Shown here in pieces: positions 1 through 8,044 of a stretch of DNA of 9,282 bases. Under the pieces are notes generated by a model. That model was not told where the DNA came from. It saw nothing but the letters and a program-made list of their open reading frames with translations, and did not search any database. The first letter of the stretch is position 1. Every line of letters starts with the position of its first letter. Location of the stretch: assembly GCA_900772705.1 (NCBI GenBank), contig CAAGRQ010000189.1, positions 1 through 9,282 of the forward strand. Reading direction: 5' to 3'. The stretch is from Clostridia bacterium (GTDB lineage: Bacteria; Bacillota; Clostridia; Oscillospirales; Acutalibacteraceae). The position numbers were made by a program, and so were the translations under genes.

Positions 1-74
1 AATCAAAATGCAACAGGCGATTTTTGCTCATTTTTCGCATTGTAAACCTTTTGCTATACTAAAGTTTCTTTCTT
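1..74. other. Unassigned left edge upstream of cdsA
   Basis: In related Clostridia uppS normally ends immediately before cdsA. Here no frame gives a convincing UppS end. The frame from position 3 to the TAA at 60-62 reads Ser-Lys-Cys-Asn-Arg-Arg-Phe, which faintly recalls the Arg-Arg-Phe-Gly end of UppS, but then continues with unrelated hydrophobic residues. A TATACT hexamer at 55-60 resembles a -10 box but has no good -35 partner. The segment could be a divergent uppS tail, a short intergenic region, or sequence wrongly joined at a contig end. I cannot decide between these. Confidence 0.3.
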
Positions 75-932
75 GTGCTTTTGGCTCTGCTCGCCGTTGT
101 TGTATGGCAGATATATACGCCTTTGTTCGTTATAGTTTTTGCGTTCTTGTCTGCGGTTGCCGCAAACGAGATTATGAAATGTGCAAAGGTTAAGAATAAA
201 TTTATTGTGATTTTCGGAACAATAGTTGCCGCTTTCATTCCGTTCACTTCGAGCGAAAGCATTATGCGCCCGTGGTTCAGCGAGGAGGTCTGGGGTAATT
301 TCATTTCGATTTTGCCGCCAGGTGCTTTAATTGCCGTGGTTGTTATCGTATTTTTCGTTGCAATGATTTTCGACTATAAAGAGACTAAGTTCGAAGATGT
401 GGCGGTTTCGGTTGTTGCCAGTGTGCTTGTTCCTTACGGCTTTGCAATGTTCGGTGCACTTCGTGACTACTACAATTACCGTTCACCCGTCGGAGTTTAT
501 CTTATTTTCTACGGACTTATTTGTGCTTTGGGTACCGATACCGGTGCTCAACTCGGCGGTATGGCTCTCGGCAAGCATAAACTTTGCCCGAATATCTCCC
601 CGAAGAAAACCGTAGAGGGTGCTGTTTGCGGCGTTATTACAGGCGTTTTTCTTAATGTGATTGCGCTTCTGCTTTATAATAGATTTGCCAGCAGTACTCT
701 TGACAGGAGTTTTGTAATTACCCTTATGGTATGTGCTCCGTTTGTGGGAGTGTTCAGTATGCTCGGCGACCTTACGGCTTCGGTGCTTAAAAGAAATTTT
801 GATGTTAAGGATTTCGGAAAAATTTTTCCTGGTCACGGCGGCGTGATGGACAGATTTGATTCTTCGCTTTTCACCGTTCCGCTAACTTTTGTTATAGTCA
901 GCGTTTTTGATGCTTTTTTCAGAATGAGGTAA
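75..932 (+). CDS. cdsA: Phosphatidate cytidylyltransferase (CDP-diacylglycerol synthase), N-terminus uncertain
   Basis: This integral membrane enzyme converts phosphatidic acid and CTP to CDP-diacylglycerol, the precursor of phosphatidylglycerol and other phospholipids. The family signature is clear near the C-terminus, at about residues 236-262: Ser-x-Leu-Lys-Arg, then Lys-Asp-x-Gly, then Pro-Gly-His-Gly-Gly and Asp-Arg-x-Asp. The rest is a series of hydrophobic segments, as expected for a polytopic protein. The product is 285 residues from the GTG at 75, the only usable start downstream of an in-frame TAA at 60-62. From memory of the family, proteins such as Bacillus CdsA carry about eight more N-terminal residues including Met-Lys-x-Arg; these are missing and the GTG has no good ribosome binding site (only AAAG at 61-64). 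The true start may therefore be lost at the window edge. It leads the cdsA-dxr-rseP-ispG-polC operon, with 4 bases to dxr. Function is certain; the start is not. Confidence 0.93.
   Translation: MLLALLAVVVWQIYTPLFVIVFAFLSAVAANEIMKCAKVKNKFIVIFGTIVAAFIPFTSSESIMRPWFSEEVWGNFISILPPGALIAVVVIVFFVAMIFDYKETKFEDVAVSVVASVLVPYGFAMFGALRDYYNYRSPVGVYLIFYGLICALGTDTGAQLGGMALGKHKLCPNISPKKTVEGAVCGVITGVFLNVIALLLYNRFASSTLDRSFVITLMVCAPFVGVFSMLGDLTASVLKRNFDVKDFGKIFPGHGGVMDRFDSSLFTVPLTFVIVSVFDAFFRMR
925..929 (+). promoter_or_regulatory. Ribosome binding site of dxr
   Basis: TGAGG lies inside the last codons of cdsA, 7 bases before the ATG at 937. This spacing supports that ATG as the dxr start and ties dxr translation to the end of cdsA. 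Confidence 0.7.
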
Positions 933-936
933 TTTT

Positions 937-2085
937 ATGACTAAGAATATTTCGCTCCTCGGTTCAACCGGTTCGATTGGTACTCAGTCGCTCGATGTCG
1001 CAAGACTTCACGGCTATAACATTAAATGCCTTACCGCTAATTCAAAAGTGGATGTCATAGAAAATCAGGTCAGAGAATTTCATCCCGATTTGGTTTGTAT
1101 GATGAACGAGGACGCCGCAAAGGAACTTAAAACCAAAATTTCCGACACCGCAACAAAAGTTACCTGCGGTATGCAGGGACTTATCGAATGTGCGACTTAT
1201 GACGGTGCGGATACCGTGCTTAACAGTGTTGTGGGTATGGTCGGACTTCAGCCCACCTTGGAGGCAATAAAGGCTAAGAAAACCATTGCCCTTGCAAATA
1301 AAGAAACTCTTGTTGCGGGCGGTCATCTTGTTACTAATGCCGCAAGGGAAAACGGCGTTTCCATTCTACCCGTTGACAGTGAGCATTCCGCTATTTTTCA
1401 GGCAATGCAGGGTTCTCCGAGAAAGGAAGCCATAAAGAAAATTATTCTAACCGCTTCGGGCGGACCTTTTTTCGGCAAGACGCTCAGTGAACTCGAAAAT
1501 GTAACTCCTGCCGACGCTCTTAAACATCCAAACTGGTCTATGGGCGCAAAAATTACCATCGACTCCGCTACCATGATGAATAAGGGCTTGGAGTTTATTG
1601 AGGCAAAATGGCTGTTTGATATGCCGAACGAGGATATCGAAATTGTTGTTCACAGAGAGTCTGTTGTTCATTCGGCGATTGTTTATCAGGATAATTCGAT
1701 GATTGCGCAACTCGGCGTGCCCGATATGCGAATTCCTATTCAGTACGCTCTGACTTATCCCGAAAGGCTTGAAAGTCCGGTTAAACCTTTGTCGCTTGCC
1801 GATTACGGTAAATTGACTTTCTTTGAACCCGACTATGATACCTTTAAGTGCATTAATGTATGTAAGGACGCTATTGAACTCGGCGGTCTTCATCCCGCTG
1901 CCGCCAACGGTGCAAACGAGGAAAGCGTAAAATTATTCTTAAACGGTAAAATTAAATTTACCGATATAGCATATCTTAATAATGAAGCCATGAAAAAGGC
2001 TTCGGATATTAAGGATTTCACTCTGCAGGATGTTCTCGATGCAGACCGTGCAGCCCGTGATTTCGTTTTGGAGTGCGTTAAGTAA
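937..2085 (+). CDS. dxr: 1-deoxy-D-xylulose 5-phosphate reductoisomerase
   Basis: Dxr catalyses the NADPH-dependent rearrangement and reduction of 1-deoxy-D-xylulose 5-phosphate to 2-C-methyl-D-erythritol 4-phosphate, the first committed step of the MEP isoprenoid pathway. It is cytosolic and needs a divalent metal. The 382-residue product is close to the family length (E. coli about 398). The NADPH-binding Gly-Ser-Thr-Gly-Ser-Ile-Gly is at residues 9-15 and Ala-Asn-Lys-Glu-Thr-Leu at 120-125. The metal ligands are visible as Asp147 and Glu149 (in VDSEH) and Glu219 (in MNKGLE), matching E. coli Asp150, Glu152 and Glu231. The substrate loop His-Pro-Asn-Trp-Ser-Met-Gly is at 197-203. The start ATG has a TGAGG site 7 bases upstream. 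The stop TAA overlaps the rseP ATG by one base. It shares its pathway with ispG two genes downstream. Nothing is unusual in the protein. Confidence 0.98.
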   Translation: MTKNISLLGSTGSIGTQSLDVARLHGYNIKCLTANSKVDVIENQVREFHPDLVCMMNEDAAKELKTKISDTATKVTCGMQGLIECATYDGADTVLNSVVGMVGLQPTLEAIKAKKTIALANKETLVAGGHLVTNAARENGVSILPVDSEHSAIFQAMQGSPRKEAIKKIILTASGGPFFGKTLSELENVTPADALKHPNWSMGAKITIDSATMMNKGLEFIEAKWLFDMPNEDIEIVVHRESVVHSAIVYQDNSMIAQLGVPDMRIPIQYALTYPERLESPVKPLSLADYGKLTFFEPDYDTFKCINVCKDAIELGGLHPAAANGANEESVKLFLNGKIKFTDIAYLNNEAMKKASDIKDFTLQDVLDADRAARDFVLECVK

Positions 2086-3116
2086 TGTCTTTGATTTGGC
2101 AAAAGGTTTATCCCGTCATTGTTGCGATTCTGTTTTTTGAACTGATTATCTTGGTTCACGAGGGCGGTCACTGTATCGCCGCAAAACTGATGAAAATTAA
2201 GGTAAATGAATTTTCCGTCGGTATGGGGCCAAAACTTTTCGGTTTCAAAAAAGGCGATACGCAGTATACTTTTCGTCTTCTTCCGATAGGCGGCTATTGT
2301 GCCATGGAGGGTGAGGACGAAAAAAGTAACGACAAAAATTCATTTGAAAATAAAAGTGTTTTGCAGAGAATTTTTGTTGTCGTGGCAGGCGCATTGATGA
2401 ACCTTGTTATGGGTCTTGTGATAATCGGCATTATGGTATCAACCCAAAATCTTATCGGAATACCGGTTGTTGCCGATTTTGACGAAAACGCAGTATCGTG
2501 CGAGACGTTGATGAAAAACGACAGAATTAAGGCGATTGACGGTATGAGAGTTTATACCGCCACCGATGTTTTTACAGGACTGTCACGAAGCCGAGATGAA
2601 AATGTTGAATTCACCGTCTTGAGAGACGGCGAAGAAATGAATATTGATGTTCCGTTTGATATGACTCAGGAGAACGGTACTCGGTTTATCAGCCTTGACT
2701 TTTATATGTACGGAAATCAAAAGACGGTCGGCGGAGTTGTAAAAGAAACTTTTGCTCAGTTCGTATCGTTTTGCAGAATAGTATTTCTCTCCGTTGCCGA
2801 TTTAATCGGAGGCAGATTCGGTTTCAGCGATTTGAGCGGACCCGTGGGAGCGGTCAGTGCCGTCTCCTCTGCCGTTAAGTCAAACCTCAGCGGAGTGCTT
2901 AGGATTACGGCACTGCTCAGTGTTAATATAGGACTGTTTAATCTGTTTCCGTTTCCCGCTCTCGACGGCTGGAAACTGTTTGCTCTTATTTTTGAGGGCA
3001 TATTCAAAAAGAGAATGCCGCAGAAAATCGAATGGGCGATTAATACCGCAGGGCTTGTGCTCCTTTTGGGGCTTATGTGCTTCGTCACATTTTCGGATAT
3101 AACAAAATTATTTTAA
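2085..3116 (+). CDS. rseP: RseP/RasP-family site-2 intramembrane zinc metalloprotease
   Basis: This membrane protease cleaves transmembrane segments, typically anti-sigma factors and leftover signal peptides, in regulated intramembrane proteolysis. The zinc-binding His-Glu-Gly-Gly-His is at residues 25-29 in the first membrane helix. The third ligand is Asp294 in Leu-Asp-Gly (293-295), near the last membrane helices. A PDZ-like periplasm-side region lies at about 115-195, and a Gly-Pro-Val-Gly motif at 252-255 precedes the C-terminal membrane segments, as usual in the family. At 343 residues it is shorter than Bacillus RasP (about 420) but typical of Clostridia with one PDZ domain. The residue after Leu-Asp-Gly is Trp296, where the family usually has Gly. 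The ATG overlaps the dxr stop (TAATG); the nearest Shine-Dalgarno is GGAG at 2070-2073, 11 bases upstream, so coupling to dxr is likely. Substrates cannot be told from the sequence. Confidence 0.96.
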   Translation: MSLIWQKVYPVIVAILFFELIILVHEGGHCIAAKLMKIKVNEFSVGMGPKLFGFKKGDTQYTFRLLPIGGYCAMEGEDEKSNDKNSFENKSVLQRIFVVVAGALMNLVMGLVIIGIMVSTQNLIGIPVVADFDENAVSCETLMKNDRIKAIDGMRVYTATDVFTGLSRSRDENVEFTVLRDGEEMNIDVPFDMTQENGTRFISLDFYMYGNQKTVGGVVKETFAQFVSFCRIVFLSVADLIGGRFGFSDLSGPVGAVSAVSSAVKSNLSGVLRITALLSVNIGLFNLFPFPALDGWKLFALIFEGIFKKRMPQKIEWAINTAGLVLLLGLMCFVTFSDITKLF

Positions 3117-3120
3117 GGAG
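3115..3120 (+). promoter_or_regulatory. Ribosome binding site that fixes the ispG start
   Basis: AAGGAG overlaps the rseP stop codon (TAA at 3114-3116) and sits 7 bases before the ATG at 3128. It selects this ATG over the in-frame GTG at 3077, which would overlap rseP by 40 bases and add 17 residues not found in the family. Confidence 0.85.
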
Positions 3121-3127
3121 TTTTATT

Positions 3128-4171
3128 ATGCGAACTTCAAAAAAGATTAAAATAGGAAATACATTTATAGGAGGCGGAAGTCCGATACTCGTTCAGAGTA
3201 TGCTCAATGTTCCGTCTACCGATATAGAAAATTCGGTTAAGCAGGCGGTCGAACTCGAAAAAGCAGGCTGTCAGATTATCCGCTTTGCTATCCCGAACGA
3301 GCAGGCGCTCGACCTTATAGAGCCAATCAAAAAGGCTACAACCGTGCCGCTCGTTGCGGATATACATTTTGATTATAAACTTGCTCTCGGTGCCGCCGAA
3401 AGAGGTATTGATAAAATCCGTATCAATCCCGGTAATATCGGCAGTGAGGACAGAGTAAAGGCAGTTGCCGATATTTGCAAATTAAAGGGTCTGCCCATTC
3501 GTATCGGCGTAAATTCCGGCTCACTCGAAAAACATATTCTTGCAAAGTACGGTTCGCCGACTCCCGAGGCTATGGTTGAATCTGCGCTTTATCACGCTTC
3601 GCTTCTCGAAAAATTTGACTTTGACGATATAGTTATTTCCATTAAATCGTCAAATGTAAATACTATGATTAAGGCATACGAAATCGCCGCAGAAAAGTGT
3701 AATTATCCGCTTCATCTCGGCGTTACCGAGGCAGGCACGGAGCGTATGGGTATCATTAAATCGGCTGTCGGTATCGGCTCGCTTTTAACTCACGGTATCG
3801 GCGATACAATCAGAGTAAGCCTTACCGACGCCCCTGTTAAAGAGGTTTATGCCGCACAGGATATTCTTAAGGCTATCGGACTTAAAACCGACTGCCCCTA
3901 CCTCGTTTCGTGCCCTACTTGCGGCAGAACGAGGATTGACCTTGTCGGCCTTGCAAAGCAGGTTGAGGAGAGACTTCGTGATTGCAAAAAGCCTATAACC
4001 GTAGCGGTAATGGGCTGTATAGTAAACGGTCCGGGTGAAGCTCGTGAGGCAGACATCGGAGTTGCAGGCGGCGACGGCTGCGGACTTATATTTAAGAAGG
4101 GCGAGATTTTGAGGAAAGTCCCCGAAAACGAACTCTTAGACGAATTGATGAAAGAGATAGATAAATTATAA
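3128..4171 (+). CDS. ispG: 4-hydroxy-3-methylbut-2-en-1-yl diphosphate synthase (flavodoxin/ferredoxin)
   Basis: IspG (GcpE) converts 2-C-methyl-D-erythritol 2,4-cyclodiphosphate to HMBPP, the penultimate MEP-pathway step, using a [4Fe-4S] cluster and electrons from ferredoxin or flavodoxin. The 347-residue product has the two-domain form of bacterial IspG: an N-terminal TIM barrel (about 1-240) and a C-terminal cluster-binding domain. The cluster ligands are Cys262 and Cys265 (in SCPTCGR), Cys297 (in MGCIVNGPGE) and Glu304, the same spacing as E. coli Cys270, Cys273, Cys305 and Glu312. The barrel motifs include Gln-Ser-Met near the N-terminus, Val-Ala-Asp-Ile-His-Phe at about 76-81 and Arg-Ile-Asn-Pro-Gly-Asn at about 98-103. 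The start at 3128 is supported by AAGGAG 7 bases upstream. The stop overlaps the polC ATG by one base. The oxygen-sensitive cluster fits an anaerobe but is not diagnostic. Confidence 0.98.
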   Translation: MRTSKKIKIGNTFIGGGSPILVQSMLNVPSTDIENSVKQAVELEKAGCQIIRFAIPNEQALDLIEPIKKATTVPLVADIHFDYKLALGAAERGIDKIRINPGNIGSEDRVKAVADICKLKGLPIRIGVNSGSLEKHILAKYGSPTPEAMVESALYHASLLEKFDFDDIVISIKSSNVNTMIKAYEIAAEKCNYPLHLGVTEAGTERMGIIKSAVGIGSLLTHGIGDTIRVSLTDAPVKEVYAAQDILKAIGLKTDCPYLVSCPTCGRTRIDLVGLAKQVEERLRDCKKPITVAVMGCIVNGPGEAREADIGVAGGDGCGLIFKKGEILRKVPENELLDELMKEIDKL

Positions 4172-7100
4172 TGGCAAAATTTTACGATTATTTTTCGCAC
4201 TTTGTAAGTGATGAGGATTTGGCTTTGATAGGTAGCGGCGTAATTACCCGCTTTACCGTTTATAAAGGCGACAGGCGTCTTGAACTCGGACTGCATCTTG
4301 ATAAAATCATTACCTATGATGTAATTAAAAGATGTCAGACAGGTATCGAGAATGCGCTGGAACTTAAATCGGCGCAACTTAGTGTTACATATCCCAAAAC
4401 GCTGTTTGATATAAACGAAATGCCAAAGATTCTATCTTTTATCAGCGGTGCGAATAAATCCGTAAACGGCTTTTTTGAGGGAGCGGAGGCAGAACTAGAG
4501 GACGATACTGTTACCGTTTGCCTAAAAAAAGGCGGCAGAGAACTCCTTGAATCTCAAAATGTCGGAAAAGAAATTTCCGATTTGATTTATAAGCAGTTTG
4601 ATGTTGATTTGGATGTCGCATTTTTAGAAGTTCAGGCATTCGATATGGAAAAGGCTGTGCGTGAGGCGACTCAGGCTAAGGCTGAGGAAAAGGCAAAGGA
4701 AGAAGCAGAAAAAGAAAAATACGTTCCCCATGTCAGACTCGGTGATTTGCCGCTTTATGCCGATACAAGAAAGCAGATTATGGGCAGACCGATTAAGGAT
4801 TTGCCGAAACCGATGAAAGAGGTTATGCCCGACGACGGATTTATTACCGTGTGGGGCGATGTGATAAAAACCGATGTGCGTAATACAAAGAGGGGAGACT
4901 CCCGTATTTATACCTTTGATATTACAGATTATTCTTCGTCGCTCACCGCAAAGTTGTTTGACAAAAATTCCGTTATCGACCCGATAATCAAAAATATCGA
5001 GAGCGCAGGAACGGTTATTATAAACGGTATTTATCAGTATGACCAGTTCTCGGGCGAGTATCTTATCAGACCTAATAATATCGAGTCTGTAAAGAAAATT
5101 AAAAAGACCGATAACGCACCCGAAAAAAGAGTTGAACTTCATCTTCATACCTCTTTTTCCGATATGGACGGTATCACTCCGCCTAAAAAACTTGTTCAAA
5201 GAGCGGCAGAGTGGGGACATAAGGCAATCGCCGTTACCGACCACGGCGTTGTTCAGGCACTTCCCGAGGCTTATGCCGCCGCTAAAGCAAACGGTATTAA
5301 GCTGATTTTGGGTATGGAGGGTTATCTTGTTGACGATGCCATTTATCCCGATTTTATGAATATGAAAAATAAGGATTTTCGCCGCCATCATATTATTCTT
5401 CTCGTTAAAGCGGATAACTCCATGCCGCTTAGACTTGACGAAAATTGGCGACCCGTTATGGACGAGCCCGAGGACGGCATAGTTCATAGAGGCAGAAAAA
5501 ATCTTTATGAATTAATCAGCCACAGTAATGTAAAAACATTTAAGAGCAGACCGCTTATTCCGAAATCTCTCTTGGCACAAAAGAGAGAGGATATTATAGT
5601 CGGTTCTGCCTGCGAACAGGGCGAACTTATTCAGGCTATCCTCAGAGGTGAGAGCCAAGAGGAAATTGAACGTCTTGCCGAATTTTATGATTATATAGAA
5701 ATTCAGCCTAACGGAAACAACGCCTTTATGATTCGTTCAACTAAGGAACTGCATGAAAATATTAACAGCGAGGAAGACCTTACAAATATCAACAGACGCC
5801 TCGTTGAGATTGCGGACAAGCAAGGCAAACTTGTTGTAGCAACGGGCGACGTGCATTTCCTTGACGAAAAGGACGCTAAATTCAGAGCGATTATTATGGC
5901 GTCAAAGGGCTTTACCGATGCCGACAATCAGGCACCGCTCTACTTTAAGACTACCGAAGAAATGCTCGAGGACTTTGCGTGGGCAGGTGACAGGGCAAAA
6001 GAATTCGTTATAGATAATCCCAATAAAATTGCAGATATGTGCCAGGACAATCTTCCTCCAATTCCTCCCGGAACATATCAGCCGTTTATCGAGGGAGCGG
6101 ACGATGAACTTACCGAAAAATGCTGGGCTACCGCTAAGGAACTTTACGGCGACCCTGTTCCCGAGTACGTTGCCTCTCGATTGGAGAGAGAACTTAATTC
6201 AATCATCTCTCATGGCTACGGCGTGCTTTATGTTATCGCAAAGCGTCTCGTTGAGGAGAGCGAAAGACGAGGCTATCTTGTAGGTTCGAGAGGTTCTGTC
6301 GGTTCATCGCTTGCCGCCCACTTCGGCGGAATTTCCGAGGTTAATCCTCTTGCTCCTCATTATTATTGTAAAAAATGTAAGCACAGCGAATTCTTCCTTA
6401 ACGGCGAGTACGGCTCCGGCTTTGATTTACCGCAGAAGAATTGTCCTAATTGCGGCATTCCGATGAAACGTGACGGTCACGAAATTCCGTTCGAGACGTT
6501 CCTCGGCTTTGACGGCGATAAAGAACCCGATATTGACCTTAACTTCTCGGGTGAGGTTCAGGGTCAAATTCATCGCTTTACCGAAACTCTGTTCGGTAAG
6601 GAATATGTGTTCAAGGCAGGTACAATGGCTACCGTTGCCGATAAAACAGCATACGGTTATGTGCGTAAATATCTTGACGAGAGAGAACTCGGCAATATTA
6701 CATCAAGAGCCGAGATAGACAGACTTACCGTCGGTTGTACCGGTATTAAGCGTACAACGGGTCAGCACCCGGGCGGAATGGTAGTTGTGCCCGACGCATA
6801 CAGCGTAGAGGATTTTACACCAATTCAGTACCCGTCAAATGATGAAAAGAAGGGTACATATACCACCCACTTCGACTTTAAGAACTCGCTTCATGATACG
6901 CTTCTTAAACTTGATGAACTCGGACACGATAATCCCACTCTTTATAAATATCTTGAGGATGCAACAGGCGTTCCCGTTATGGATGTTGATTTGAGCGACC
7001 CTAAACTCTATGAACTCATCACCTCAACGGCTCCGCTCGGTATTACTCCCGAGGATATAGATAATCCTACGGGTACTCTTGCAATTCCCGAGATGGGCAC

Positions 7101-8004
7101 TCCGTTTGTTGTCGGAATGCTTATGGAAGCAAAGCCTAAATCCTTTGCCGATCTTCTCCAGATTTCGGGACTTTCCCACGGTACCGATGTATGGCTCGGC
7201 AACGCTCAGGAACTTATCCAAAACGGTACTTGCACCATTTCCGAGGTTATCGGATGCCGTGACGATATTATGACCTACCTTATTCATAAGCTGGAAAAAT
7301 ATGAGCGTGAAACGGGCAAAGAAGCACCTTTGACGAAAAAGGACTGCTTTAAGATTATGGAATATACCCGTAAGGGTAAAGCACCCAAGGAACTTCCGCC
7401 TTATGAGGAGGGGATGAAAACCATCGGCGTAGAACAGTGGTATATAGACTCCTGCTATAAGATTAAATATATGTTCCCTAAGGCTCATGCGGCGGCTTAC
7501 GTTATTGCCGCACTTCGTATTGCTTGGTATAAAATTTATTATCCCGTTGCATTTTACAGCGCATTCTTTACCGTTCGTGGCGGTGCAATCGACGCAGTTG
7601 CCGCCGTTCAGGGCAAAGAAGCGGTTAAGAAAAAGATGCAGGAGATTAAGCTCAAAGGTAATGACGCTACCGCAAAAGAGGAGTCGCAGTATATCGTGCT
7701 TCAAATTGTTATCGAAATGCTTGCACGAGGCTACGAGTTTTTGCCTGTTGACCTTTATAAATCCGATTGGCGTGTGTATAAAATCGAAGACGGTAAGATT
7801 CGTCTGCCGTTTTCCGCTATTGACGGAATAGGCGAAACGGCGGCGCAGTCAATAGCCGAGGCGGTTCAGAGAAACCCCGACGGCTTTATCGCTTCCGACG
7901 ATTTGGCTAACGAGCCGGGTGTAGGTAAATCCGTTGTAGACGCACTCAGAAATGCGGGAGCACTCGGCGATTTGCCCGAAACTACCCAAATTTCGCTCTT
8001 TTGA
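4171..8004 (+). CDS. polC: DNA polymerase III alpha subunit, PolC type, lacking the inserted proofreading exonuclease
   Basis: PolC is the main replicative polymerase of low-GC Gram-positive bacteria. Visible parts in order: N-terminal domain with a charged, probably helical linker near 160-190; OB fold (about 215-318); PHP domain (about 321-570); polymerase core; C-terminal helix-hairpin-helix elements (about 1217-1231 and 1248-1265). The core has GSRGSVGSS (705-713), a zinc knuckle Cys733/Cys736/Cys758/Cys761, catalytic Asp787 and Asp789 in PDIDLNFS, KRTTGQHPGG (860-869) and Asp915 in KLDELGHD. The protein ends in QISLF (1273-1277), a clamp-binding motif. Usual PolC is about 1437 residues with a DEDDh exonuclease inserted in the PHP domain; here the PHP runs from EGYLVDD (383-389) through a short link to HHIILL (406-411), with no DxExTG, HNAxFD or HxAxxD motif. 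The PHP metal positions all look occupied: His324, His326, Asp333, His358, Glu383, His407, Cys481, Asp560, His562. The ATG overlaps the ispG stop; its own Shine-Dalgarno is weak, suggesting coupling. Confidence 0.97.
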   Translation: MAKFYDYFSHFVSDEDLALIGSGVITRFTVYKGDRRLELGLHLDKIITYDVIKRCQTGIENALELKSAQLSVTYPKTLFDINEMPKILSFISGANKSVNGFFEGAEAELEDDTVTVCLKKGGRELLESQNVGKEISDLIYKQFDVDLDVAFLEVQAFDMEKAVREATQAKAEEKAKEEAEKEKYVPHVRLGDLPLYADTRKQIMGRPIKDLPKPMKEVMPDDGFITVWGDVIKTDVRNTKRGDSRIYTFDITDYSSSLTAKLFDKNSVIDPIIKNIESAGTVIINGIYQYDQFSGEYLIRPNNIESVKKIKKTDNAPEKRVELHLHTSFSDMDGITPPKKLVQRAAEWGHKAIAVTDHGVVQALPEAYAAAKANGIKLILGMEGYLVDDAIYPDFMNMKNKDFRRHHIILLVKADNSMPLRLDENWRPVMDEPEDGIVHRGRKNLYELISHSNVKTFKSRPLIPKSLLAQKREDIIVGSACEQGELIQAILRGESQEEIERLAEFYDYIEIQPNGNNAFMIRSTKELHENINSEEDLTNINRRLVEIADKQGKLVVATGDVHFLDEKDAKFRAIIMASKGFTDADNQAPLYFKTTEEMLEDFAWAGDRAKEFVIDNPNKIADMCQDNLPPIPPGTYQPFIEGADDELTEKCWATAKELYGDPVPEYVASRLERELNSIISHGYGVLYVIAKRLVEESERRGYLVGSRGSVGSSLAAHFGGISEVNPLAPHYYCKKCKHSEFFLNGEYGSGFDLPQKNCPNCGIPMKRDGHEIPFETFLGFDGDKEPDIDLNFSGEVQGQIHRFTETLFGKEYVFKAGTMATVADKTAYGYVRKYLDERELGNITSRAEIDRLTVGCTGIKRTTGQHPGGMVVVPDAYSVEDFTPIQYPSNDEKKGTYTTHFDFKNSLHDTLLKLDELGHDNPTLYKYLEDATGVPVMDVDLSDPKLYELITSTAPLGITPEDIDNPTGTLAIPEMGTPFVVGMLMEAKPKSFADLLQISGLSHGTDVWLGNAQELIQNGTCTISEVIGCRDDIMTYLIHKLEKYERETGKEAPLTKKDCFKIMEYTRKGKAPKELPPYEEGMKTIGVEQWYIDSCYKIKYMFPKAHAAAYVIAALRIAWYKIYYPVAFYSAFFTVRGGAIDAVAAVQGKEAVKKKMQEIKLKGNDATAKEESQYIVLQIVIEMLARGYEFLPVDLYKSDWRVYKIEDGKIRLPFSAIDGIGETAAQSIAEAVQRNPDGFIASDDLANEPGVGKSVVDALRNAGALGDLPETTQISLF

Positions 8005-8015
8005 CCGATTCGGTA

Positions 8016-8044
8016 TTGACAATGTCGCTTTATTGTGTTAGCAT
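8016..8044 (+). promoter_or_regulatory. Sigma-A-type promoter for hisZ
   Basis: A perfect -35 TTGACA (8016-8021) is followed after 17 bases by TAGCAT (8039-8044), 4 of 6 to TATAAT. A TG dinucleotide one base upstream (8036-8037) forms an extended -10. The predicted transcription start is near 8051, giving a leader of about 60 bases before the hisZ ATG. The -35 begins only 11 bases after the polC stop, with no terminator between, so some read-through from the upstream operon is possible. Confidence 0.75.

Noticed and set aside
2..40. Possible divergent reverse-strand gene starting at 40 with AAAGG six bases before its ATG
   Set aside because: Only 13 codons are visible, with no recognisable product. 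It would change the reading of the left edge but cannot be supported.
8..193. 61-residue forward frame at the left edge
   Set aside because: It overlaps the well-supported cdsA frame for most of its length, and its Cys/Arg-rich translation resembles no family.
1447..1893. 148-residue reverse-strand open frame
   Set aside because: Antisense to conserved dxr motifs; no independent support.
3077..3127. Upstream GTG start extending ispG by 17 residues
   Set aside because: It would overlap rseP, lacks a ribosome binding site, and the ATG at 3128 has AAGGAG at ideal spacing.
4624..5487. 287-residue reverse-strand open frame
   Set aside because: It lies wholly inside polC, has no recognisable domain, and its Cys/Ile/Phe-rich, low-complexity translation is what a codon-biased antisense frame gives.
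7024..7704. 226-residue reverse-strand open frame
   Set aside because: Antisense shadow of the polC polymerase core, with no family resemblance and no ribosome binding site evidence.
8004..8014. Small hairpin ACCG-ATT-CGGT after the polC stop as a terminator
   Set aside because: Only 4 pairs, no following T-run, and it runs into the -35 box.
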